8,592 bases of DNA from Opitutaceae bacterium (GTDB lineage: Bacteria; Verrucomicrobiota; Verrucomicrobiae; Opitutales; Opitutaceae): assembly GCA_031266495.1 (NCBI GenBank), contig JAISAX010000612.1, forward strand, positions 1 to 8,592, in the 5' to 3' direction. The translations under genes were made by a program, and so were the position numbers. Shown here one piece after another: positions 1 through 8,592 of the stretch. Within the stretch, counting starts at the first letter, position 1. Each line of letters opens with the position of its first letter. The notes below the pieces were generated by a model, which saw only the letters and a program-made list of their open reading frames with translations, made no database searches and was not told where the DNA came from.

Positions 1-3682
<3,682 letters not shown>

Positions 3683-3730
3683 GGCGGTGAAAAAGAAGCG
3701 GACAGGTAAACGTAAACGAAATTACAGAGA

Positions 3731-3744
3731 GGGGGGGGGGGGGG
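3731..3744. repeat. G14 homopolymer (C14 in the glycosidase leader)
   Basis: Fourteen consecutive G lie between the PEP-CTERM stop codon and the GH42 start, flanked by unique sequence on both sides. In the transcript this is C14 followed by TCTCTCT, 49-62 nt upstream of the ATG. Tracts of this length are prone to slipped-strand length change. A direct repeat of CGTTTA/CGTTTAC lies just downstream in the leader. No terminator hairpin is visible in the gap. Confidence 0.9.
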
Positions 3745-3749
3745 AGGCA

Positions 3750-4658
3750 TCACCGGCGCTTGCGCAAGAACGCGCAGGCCAGCAGCGCACCGAGACCCAA
3801 AAGGCTTGCAACGGTGGCGGGTTCGGGGACGGGAACCGCCTGATAGTCAACCAGGACGTTGTCCACCGCAAAGGCTGCACCACTGCGGCGGATACAGCCG
3901 ATGTTGATGGTGTCGAACCGATAGGTTTGAATATCAGCCGCAACAATGGTGGCGGTTGATGTGAACGACACAGGTGCGCTTTCAGTGGACTGCGTTACAT
4001 TGGTGAATGTTGTCACAAAGCTCAGGTCACCGTTGGTCTCCCGCGTGATGACAAAAGCAAAATGGAAGGAATCCTCAATATTGCCTGTTGCCGAATCTTC
4101 GGCAATTGCAGGCTCGCCGTTCAGTTGAAAATAGGGAGTGGATCTGGACGCATCTACAGAGCCGCCATTGATGTTAGCAGTGGAGGGATCAATACCAGTG
4201 GAGTATGAATAATATCTGGCTCGTGCTGATTGAGCTGTGCGCGTGTCGGCACCAATCGCGGAGAGATAGCCTTTGTCGTCTTCCAGTCCGGCTGAGTTAC
4301 CAGAATCTGACAGACCGAAAATGAACCAACTGCCGTTGTTCGCGGAGTAAGTGATCCCCTTGTAGTCAAAGGAAAGCGAGATGCTCTCACCCGCATGGAG
4401 AGTAACGGGAGAGAAGGCGGCAGAGGCGGCAAAGCGGGCATCGCCAGAGCCGCCATTGGCGACGTAGTGAGCAGCCGGGCTTATGGCTATCGGTCCTGCA
4501 GTGGATGTGGAGACAAAGGTTGAACTCGATGTATTCGTTGTCCAGCCACTCACGCCGGAGTTGAAGTCATCCTCGAATACGAGTGTGCCGTGGGCGAGGG
4601 GCGAAACGCACAGCGAGACGGCAGGGAGGAGCAGGGAGAACAGATATTTCGATTTCAT
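3750..4658 (-). CDS. PEP-CTERM sorting-domain protein, beta-sandwich ectodomain
   Basis: 302 residues from the ATG at 4658. Residues 1-24 are a signal peptide (MKSKYLFSLLLPAVSLC, with AHG before the mature protein). Residues 26-272 are a beta-rich ectodomain beginning VFEDDFNSG, with the core SFDYKGITYSANNGSWFIFGLSD. The C-terminus is a canonical PEP-CTERM signal: V-P-E-P at 277-280, a hydrophobic helix (281-298), then RKRR. In this family an exosortase processes the tail for delivery to the outer surface or extracellular matrix; none is encoded here. The ectodomain aligns along its length with residues 30-280 of the downstream GH42 enzyme (FDYKG/LDYKG, GADTR/RADTR, RFDTINIG/RFDTLAIG). It probably binds carbohydrate or assembles at the surface, but no catalytic residues are recognised. 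A longer start at 4721 has a good SD (AGGAGGG, 9-nt spacing) and adds 21 residues; 4658 was preferred because it gives a classic signal peptide. The gene is visibly less GC-rich than its neighbours. Confidence 0.88.
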   Translation of the reverse strand: MKSKYLFSLLLPAVSLCVSPLAHGTLVFEDDFNSGVSGWTTNTSSSTFVSTSTAGPIAISPAAHYVANGGSGDARFAASAAFSPVTLHAGESISLSFDYKGITYSANNGSWFIFGLSDSGNSAGLEDDKGYLSAIGADTRTAQSARARYYSYSTGIDPSTANINGGSVDASRSTPYFQLNGEPAIAEDSATGNIEDSFHFAFVITRETNGDLSFVTTFTNVTQSTESAPVSFTSTATIVAADIQTYRFDTINIGCIRRSGAAFAVDNVLVDYQAVPVPEPATVASLLGLGALLACAFLRKRR

Positions 4659-4730
4659 GATTTTTTGAAGGTTTTGGCCTGATGGATAGTGATGTGACAT
4701 GAAGCGGACGATTGAATACATAACAATGCT

Positions 4731-4737
4731 CCCTCCT
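4731..4737 (-). promoter_or_regulatory. Shine-Dalgarno-like AGGAGGG before an alternative start of the PEP-CTERM gene
   Basis: Reading on the minus strand, AGGAGGG is followed by 9 nt and then an ATG at 4721, in frame with the PEP-CTERM gene. It is the best SD match near any minus-strand gene here. If used, the protein starts MYSIVRFMSHHY and has a 21-residue longer N-region ahead of the signal-peptide core. The same stretch contains CTGACA (4742-4737) and TATTCA (4718-4713) 18 nt apart, a weak candidate promoter for the 4658 start, so the two readings compete. Confidence 0.35.
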
Positions 4738-4755
4738 GTCAGAGCCACAATCGCG

Positions 4756-4770
4756 ACGCTACTGAAGCGT
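4756..4770. repeat. Small inverted repeat ACGCT-N5-AGCGT
   Basis: Perfect 5-bp arms separated by 5 nt lie in the divergent intergenic region between the PEP-CTERM gene and the antitoxin gene. It could be a half-site pair for a dimeric DNA-binding protein, but arms this short arise by chance in GC-rich DNA. Confidence 0.25.
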
Positions 4771-4824
4771 TCACTAAACCTCGAAGCCGAACTTGTACAG
4801 GACGGGCAACGGCAATCGAAAATC

Positions 4825-4843
4825 AGCCGCACGCCACGCGGCT
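4825..4843. repeat. Inverted repeat AGCCGC-N7-GCGGCT
   Basis: Perfect 6-bp GC-rich arms around a 7-nt centre, upstream of the antitoxin gene. Toxin-antitoxin operons are usually autoregulated by the antitoxin binding dyads near its promoter, so this is a candidate operator. It lies about 55 nt upstream of the candidate -35 box, which is far for simple repression. Confidence 0.3.
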
Positions 4844-4896
4844 TCACGTCCGCTCCAGGAGTGCCACCACCTTGAACAGCGCCGACGCCTTGCGAT

Positions 4897-4924
4897 TTGA
4901 CACTGCCGGGAAAGTGGCAATGAT
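4897..4924 (+). promoter_or_regulatory. Candidate promoter of the toxin-antitoxin operon
   Basis: A perfect -35 hexamer TTGACA (4897-4902) is followed after 16 nt by AATGAT (4919-4924), a 4/6 match to the -10 consensus. A CACT-N8-AGTG dyad (4901-4916) overlaps the spacer and would suit autorepression. Transcription would begin near 4931, which would exclude the antitoxin starts at 4872 and 4920 and favour the ATG at 4950 with a short, SD-less leader. The weak -10 limits confidence. Confidence 0.35.
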
Positions 4925-5348
4925 GCCAGATCAAAACAGCAATAATACCATGAGCATCCTTACCCTTGTTAACCGGCCCGCCACCGAACAAATCGCGGCG
5001 ATTGAACGCGGATTCCCGAGCCAGAGTCTGAATCTTGTCGTGAAGGCCATCGGTGTCTCCAAGATTCGCATTATCTCCGGATTGCAACTGGCTCAACGAA
5101 CAATCTCGAAACGGGAGAAAACGAAAAAACGTTTTAATCCCGCCGAATCAGAACGCCTTTTCAGGGTGGTCCGGCTGCGCCGCGCCGCCAGGGAGTTGTT
5201 TGCCACTGACGCCGCCTTTGCCCAGTGGCTGAATTCGCCCGACAGCAGTCTGGCGGGAAAATCCCCGCTTGAGATGCTGACGACGGACATCGGAACCGCA
5301 AAAGTCGAAAACCTGATGCAAGCCATGATCCATGGCGTTCCGCTATGA
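4920..5348 (+). CDS. Xre/MbcA/ParS-type antitoxin (DUF2384 toxin-binding domain)
   Basis: The antitoxin of a RES/Xre type II module. The first part (IERGFPSQSLNLVVKAIGVSK, then a short helical stretch ending RTISKREK) matches the Xre-like helix-turn-helix region of this family. It is followed by the F-N-P-A-E-S-E-R-L-F helix and a C-terminal toxin-binding domain with FAQWLNSPDSSLAGKSPLEM and an ending VENLMQAMIHGV, the family's usual signature (N-x-x-L-G-G-x-x-P-L-D, here SSLAGKSPLE). The protein should cap the toxin's NAD+-binding pocket and repress the operon. Its stop codon overlaps the toxin start (ATGA), indicating translational coupling. The start is uncertain: TTG 4872 has an AGGAG 10 nt upstream (158 aa), the tandem ATGs at 4920/4923 give 142/141 aa, and ATG 4950 gives 132 aa and best fits the candidate promoter. 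The core domains are the same for all. Confidence 0.88.
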   Translation: MMPDQNSNNTMSILTLVNRPATEQIAAIERGFPSQSLNLVVKAIGVSKIRIISGLQLAQRTISKREKTKKRFNPAESERLFRVVRLRRAARELFATDAAFAQWLNSPDSSLAGKSPLEMLTTDIGTAKVENLMQAMIHGVPL

Positions 5349-5827
5349 AAGCCTGGCGGATCGCGCTGCAAGCTTTTGGGGCCTCCCCGCGTGATGTGTT
5401 CAGCGGCCTCAGTGGATTTCTGACCAATGGCAGGTGGCATTCAAAAGGCCGTTTTCTTGATTACGCGGCCGGGAGCCGTTCGCTGGCCACGCTTGAGCGG
5501 CTGGTTCATTACAAGCGTTTCGATTGCCTCGCCCCGCATGTGATTTGCGAACTGGAGGTGCCGGACCGTCATATCCGAATGTTGGATACAGCCCCTTCCG
5601 GCTGGGATGGCGTGGATCTGCTTGCCGCGGCGCAGGCGTCCGGGAATCGTTGGTGCGACGAATCCGTGAGTCCGGCCTTGAGGGTTCCCGGTTGTGTCAC
5701 TCCCGGCGAGCACAACCTGCTCCTGAACAGCCGCCATCCCGACTGGGACTGGTCCTGGGTGGTTTCCGGCCCGCACCCGTTCCAGTTTGATGTTCGTCTT
5801 TTGAATCTGCCGGATTCCTCCCATTGA
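5345..5827 (+). CDS. RES-domain toxin (NAD+-targeting), type II toxin-antitoxin
   Basis: 160 residues covering a whole RES domain. Characterised members (MbcT, ParT, Pseudomonas putida RES) consume NAD+ or use it for ADP-ribosylation, stopping growth. Visible family landmarks: MKAWRIA start, GFLTNGRWHSKG with the conserved Arg (R30), Y40, SLATLE with the conserved Glu (E51), then W103, LRVP (112-115), NLLLNSRHPDW and the closing FDVRLLN. The residue after LRVP, which is Ser in typical family members (LRVPS), is Gly116 here (codon GGT, one change from AGT). If this is the Ser of the R-E-S triad, activity could be weakened. Otherwise the protein is full length and shows no frameshift. It is co-expressed with the upstream antitoxin through the ATGA overlap. 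The family call is firm; whether it is toxic is open. Confidence 0.88.
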   Translation: MKAWRIALQAFGASPRDVFSGLSGFLTNGRWHSKGRFLDYAAGSRSLATLERLVHYKRFDCLAPHVICELEVPDRHIRMLDTAPSGWDGVDLLAAAQASGNRWCDESVSPALRVPGCVTPGEHNLLLNSRHPDWDWSWVVSGPHPFQFDVRLLNLPDSSH

Positions 5828-5856
5828 GGATAGCGCAGGCAAGAACCGACTACTGT

Positions 5857-5995
5857 CTGATGTTACGCAGCCGGGAGGTAGGGGCTTCGCTTGCGAAGCC
5901 CGCGAGGACCTTTCGTAACGGGAGATATGCCAATACTGTCCGCCTGGCGCGGGCGTCGCAAGCGACGCCCCTACGGTCGGGCCGCGTAACTTCAG
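5857..5995. repeat. REPIN/BIME-like inverted repeat element with two internal hairpins
   Basis: The left end CTGATGTTACGC (5857-5868) pairs with the right end GCGTAACTTCAG (5984-5995), one mismatch. Inside, each arm carries GTAGGGGC followed by a near-perfect palindrome: GGGCTTCGC-TT-GCGAAGCCC (5882-5901) on the left and GGGCGTCGC-AA-GCGACGCCC (5951-5970) on the right. The arms differ by a compensated T/A to G/C pair change, so stem pairing is kept. The centre (about 5903-5945) is unique and no gene is seen in it. Two REP-type hairpins in opposite orientation is the architecture of REPINs and BIMEs, non-autonomous elements usually moved by a RAYT transposase; none is encoded here. The element fills the gap between two convergent genes and could act as a transcript end or 3' stabiliser, though no U-tract follows either stem. 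Confidence 0.75.
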
Positions 5996-8503
5996 TTACT
6001 GTTTGCTCTTTCCGAGGCGAATTACGCCCCAAAGAGAGGCGTCTTTATCGTTCTCCAGATTGCCATGCCAGACTCCGGTTTCCTCGCGATTTCCATCGGC
6101 ACTGGAACGCGTGGCGAAAAGATCAAAGCCCATCAGGTCGCCTTTCCGCGGGACGCGATCAATCCACTCCTTCCACCCGATGAAAAAGCCGAAGGCATAG
6201 CCTTTGCCGTCAGGACGTAATGTGATGCGGATACGGGAACCGGGCAATATCTTCCGGATGGAACGCGCCCCCTGGTCGGCCCAATACACGCGGGCATTTT
6301 CCCCGTTCCGGCCAGGCGAGGCAATGAAGTGATGGCAATCGTTGGTCACGAATCCGGCCGGAGCGTTCTCGGGCTGGGTGTTCACAAAAACTTCGACCGA
6401 ATCCTGCGCCCATACGCCACTGAATCCCCCGACCGTGTTGGACGCCGGCGAGGTGTCGTCAATGTCGATTGCAATATAAACTCCTTCGGCGGACGTCGTT
6501 ACGCGACCTCGCGCAACAATTCCGCTCTCCGGATTGCGCCGACCGGCAAGTTCGAAAACCGGCCCGGCAGACAGAGCGGGAGCGGCAGACGGAGCGGCGG
6601 ACGGAGCAGAAGCGGCGGCGGATGGCGGCGAATCCGTCCAGGGAACCGTAATGATATTTCTCTCGATGTTCGTGGCGGTCGTCGCGTAGCTGACCTCACG
6701 AGTCTTGACGGACCTGGCGGCGATATCGGGCATGGGGCCGGTAAAATAAACGGGGAGGTGACCGAGGCGGGCGCGGTGTGTGGTGGATACACCGGCGGAC
6801 TCACCGTCCCAGGCAATCATCTCCACGGGATGAGCAAAGGAGAGCGGAAATTCACTTTCTCCCCTGGTCCTCCAGATGGCCCACACATGATCGCCGCCGG
6901 GGCTGGTTTCAAAGAGGCGGTTGTGGAGGGCGCCATCGCCATTGAACGAGCCAGGATTCACCTCTCCAACGTAACGACGGACGGGATTGATGATTTTGCC
7001 AAGTGTCCCGACCGCGATGCCGAGAGGCTTGATCCGCCAGTCGCTGGTGTAAAGGCCTCCGCTCTGCGTAATGCTGTCTCCATTACCCGGTGGAGTCTGC
7101 CTGAGAATGTAGTGGAAAAACCGGTTCACACCGGCCTCGCTGCCGAGTGCAAGAAGATGCGACCGCACGTAGAGTCCGGCCTGTTCTTCGAGCGTGATGC
7201 GTTCAAGCGGCCCGGAGGGATAACCGTATTCGGTGGCCCAGATGGGGCTGTTGTCGCCGTTGGCCGCCATGACCATGCGATACGCCTGGAGTCGCGCGAC
7301 GAGATGGCCTTCCTCGGGATTCTGGCGTCCGTGCACATACGGCTGGCACGCGGCCACGTCGAAAAAGCCCTTTCCTCCGGCATCGTAGATTCCCTGCAAA
7401 TAACCGCCGGGGGTCCCGGAAACGCCCGCCATGACGACCGTGGCCCGGGGACGGATGGCCTTGATCGTGGTATAGGCGGTCTTGAGAAACCGGGCGTATT
7501 CGCGAGGTTGCGCGCCGGTGTCCCACTGGTGGTTCACCTCGTTCATGATGCGGTAAACCTCGACAAGGTCTCCGAGGCGACCGACGACGACGGCGACATA
7601 ATGCTGCCAGTCGCGTATTTCTTTCGCGACTACATTGCCGGCGTTGACGCCCTCGTTCTTGCGCGCGGCCCAGCGCGGCGCGTAACCGAGAGAAACCATT
7701 GTCCGGATACCCGCGGCCCTGGCCTCCGTGATTTGTTTGACCGCCCGCTCAAGGTATTCCTCGTTCCATTGGTCCGGGCCGGCCTTTTCGATGTCCGCCC
7801 AGTTGATGTTGTATCTGGCCCAGCGGACGTTGAGCGGGATGAGTTTGTCGATGGGAAACTCGCGAAGCACAACCCCGGTGGAGTCCCGCAGGTCGTAAGG
7901 CTGCGCATCCTCCACGTAAGCGAAATCCCCGGGCGCCGCGCGTTTCACAAGCGAGGGAGCGTCCCACCAGACGGTGCCGGGAGAGTTGAGGCGGAGCGCC
8001 ACCTGAACGGCGGCGGCACCCGCCGGGACGGTGAAGTCGTGGTTGAGTTCCGCCCAGTCGGGCTGCGTCTCCGCCAGCGTCTTCGATGTCTCCCGGAAAT
8101 TGAGCCAGGGCATGTAGCTGCCATCCGGATACACAAAATGAAACTGGGCAAAGGCCGCCCTTGCGCCATCGGTTTTGTACCGGACGCGGAACTGATATTC
8201 GGCTCCGGATTGAACCGCGACCCGTTGTGTCCAGGAATGATTACCCTTGGCAAAGTCAGCCGGGAGCGACTGGCGCAGCACTTCGATGCGCGTTCCGTCG
8301 GGACTGGATCGGGAAAAATCCCGGCTGCACCCGTAACCGGCTTTCCACAGGTGGGTCCAGTTGGCGCCGGGCGAGGATCCGGAGTGAACAAGGAGAAGAT
8401 TGGATTCAGTCGCCGCTTCAGTCGCCGCGTTGGCAGCGGCAAGGAATAATCCCGGAAAAATGAGGATGGCGAAAAATCTCCGAGGGAAATGGCATTCTGG
8501 CAT
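5996..8503 (-). CDS. Secreted clan GH-A glycoside hydrolase (GH39/GH5-like) with CBM4/9-like and CBM9-like domains
   Basis: 835 residues from ATG 8503 (a GTG at 8512 would add three). Residues 1-27 are a signal peptide (RRFFAILIFPGLFLAAANA). About 35-187 is a galactose-binding-fold carbohydrate module of CBM4/9 type, ending GTVWWDAPSLV. About 200-505 is a TIM barrel: NVRWARYNINWADIE, the acid/base motif YRIMNEVN (N321-E322), and the probable nucleophile in IWATEYGYPS (E425). A beta-rich section follows, then a Ser/Ala/Pro linker (624-646) and a CBM9-like domain (647-833) with DSVEVFVN and the closing SLWGVIRL. The architecture fits an endo- or exo-acting enzyme on plant-type polysaccharide, exported to the periplasm or outside. 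GH39 is the best guess; GH5 or a newer clan-A family is possible. No partner gene is in the same transcript within the window. There is no SD; a C18(AC)5 tract lies immediately upstream of the start. Confidence 0.82.
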   Translation of the reverse strand: MPECHFPRRFFAILIFPGLFLAAANAATEAATESNLLLVHSGSSPGANWTHLWKAGYGCSRDFSRSSPDGTRIEVLRQSLPADFAKGNHSWTQRVAVQSGAEYQFRVRYKTDGARAAFAQFHFVYPDGSYMPWLNFRETSKTLAETQPDWAELNHDFTVPAGAAAVQVALRLNSPGTVWWDAPSLVKRAAPGDFAYVEDAQPYDLRDSTGVVLREFPIDKLIPLNVRWARYNINWADIEKAGPDQWNEEYLERAVKQITEARAAGIRTMVSLGYAPRWAARKNEGVNAGNVVAKEIRDWQHYVAVVVGRLGDLVEVYRIMNEVNHQWDTGAQPREYARFLKTAYTTIKAIRPRATVVMAGVSGTPGGYLQGIYDAGGKGFFDVAACQPYVHGRQNPEEGHLVARLQAYRMVMAANGDNSPIWATEYGYPSGPLERITLEEQAGLYVRSHLLALGSEAGVNRFFHYILRQTPPGNGDSITQSGGLYTSDWRIKPLGIAVGTLGKIINPVRRYVGEVNPGSFNGDGALHNRLFETSPGGDHVWAIWRTRGESEFPLSFAHPVEMIAWDGESAGVSTTHRARLGHLPVYFTGPMPDIAARSVKTREVSYATTATNIERNIITVPWTDSPPSAAASAPSAAPSAAPALSAGPVFELAGRRNPESGIVARGRVTTSAEGVYIAIDIDDTSPASNTVGGFSGVWAQDSVEVFVNTQPENAPAGFVTNDCHHFIASPGRNGENARVYWADQGARSIRKILPGSRIRITLRPDGKGYAFGFFIGWKEWIDRVPRKGDLMGFDLFATRSSADGNREETGVWHGNLENDKDASLWGVIRLGKSKQ
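6566..6634. repeat. Degenerate tandem repeat encoding the Ser/Ala/Pro linker
   Basis: The DNA repeats a roughly 12-bp GGAGCGGCRGAC unit imperfectly (plus-strand reading), encoding a low-complexity Ser-Ala-Ala-Pro linker between the catalytic part and the CBM9-like domain of the clan GH-A enzyme. Such linkers are flexible spacers in secreted glycosidases. The repeat length may vary between strains without disturbing the frame. Confidence 0.75.
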
Positions 8504-8513
8504 GGAGTTCACG

Positions 8514-8541
8514 GTGTGTGTGTGGGGGGGGGGGGGGGGGG
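8514..8541. repeat. Compound microsatellite (GT)5-G18, i.e. C18(AC)5 in the glycosidase leader
   Basis: Five GT units (8514-8523) run into 18 consecutive G (8524-8541). In the minus-strand transcript this is C18 followed by (AC)5, ending 11 nt before the ATG at 8503 (or 1 nt before the GTG at 8512), where a ribosome binding site would normally lie. No SD is present. Both parts are slippage-prone. Unique sequence flanks both sides, so the tract itself is probably real, although its exact length is uncertain in any short-read assembly. Confidence 0.88.
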
Positions 8542-8592
8542 TAAAGGAGGGAAGGGACGGTAATTTTGTGGGTTTGTTATTTTTTGAAAACC

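Noticed and set aside
4659..5096. Upstream extension of the PEP-CTERM frame to 5096 on the minus strand
   Set aside because: The added residues show no domain, run antisense through the antitoxin gene and would bury the signal peptide. Only the short extension to 4721 deserves consideration.
5882..5970. Intrinsic terminators for the convergent genes
   Set aside because: The stems are strong but no U-tract follows either on either strand, so they are described as REP-type palindromes.
5857..5995. CRISPR repeat pair
   Set aside because: Only two copies exist, in inverted not direct orientation, with no regular spacer.
6329..8449. A 706-codon open frame on the plus strand
   Set aside because: It is antisense to the clan GH-A glycosidase and low in protein-like features; a GC-bias shadow.
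8542..8592. Promoter for the clan GH-A gene or an SD (AAAGGAGGG) for a plus-strand gene at the right edge
   Set aside because: The purine-rich motif is followed by no open start on the plus strand, and on the minus strand no convincing -35/-10 pair was found in the A/T-rich stretch before the window ends.

Overview
The window looks like a carbohydrate-degradation locus from a GC-rich Gram-negative bacterium that has the PEP-CTERM/exosortase surface-sorting system. Large secreted multidomain glycosidases, a PEP-CTERM protein, mostly SD-less starts and REP-like palindromes fit Verrucomicrobia (Opitutales-like) best. That assignment is inference, because no phylogenetic marker is present.

Layout. 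Positions 1-4658 are read on the minus strand and hold two genes in probable operon order. A 302-aa PEP-CTERM protein (3750-4658) is followed 67 nt downstream by a very large secreted GH42-type beta-galactosidase-like enzyme (start 3682) that runs off the left edge of the window. The enzyme's N-terminal 250 residues are homologous to the ectodomain of the PEP-CTERM protein. The locus therefore encodes one domain twice, once as a stand-alone, probably surface-sorted protein and once fused to a glycosidase. Positions 4659-4919 are a divergent intergenic region with a candidate promoter and small inverted repeats. Positions 4920-5827 (plus) are a type II toxin-antitoxin pair, a Xre/MbcA/ParS-type antitoxin and a RES-domain toxin with a 4-nt ATGA overlap. 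Positions 5857-5995 are a 139-bp imperfect inverted repeat containing two hairpins (REPIN/BIME-like), filling the gap between the toxin gene and the convergent gene that follows. Positions 5996-8503 (minus) are a secreted clan GH-A glycosidase with an N-terminal CBM4/9-like domain, a TIM barrel, a Ser/Ala/Pro linker and a C-terminal CBM9-like domain.

A striking non-coding feature is three long C/G homopolymers: C42 at the left edge, G14 at 3731-3744 and G18 at 8524-8541. The two internal ones are poly-C in the 5' leaders of the two glycosidase genes, so they could act as slippage-prone expression switches. The edge one may be a sequencing or assembly artefact.

Working together: the two glycosidases and the PEP-CTERM protein look like an extracellular polysaccharide-processing set, with galactosides a plausible substrate for the GH42 member. 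The toxin-antitoxin pair and REPIN-like element appear to be accessory elements placed between them. The long antisense open frames over both glycosidases are composition shadows and are not annotated.
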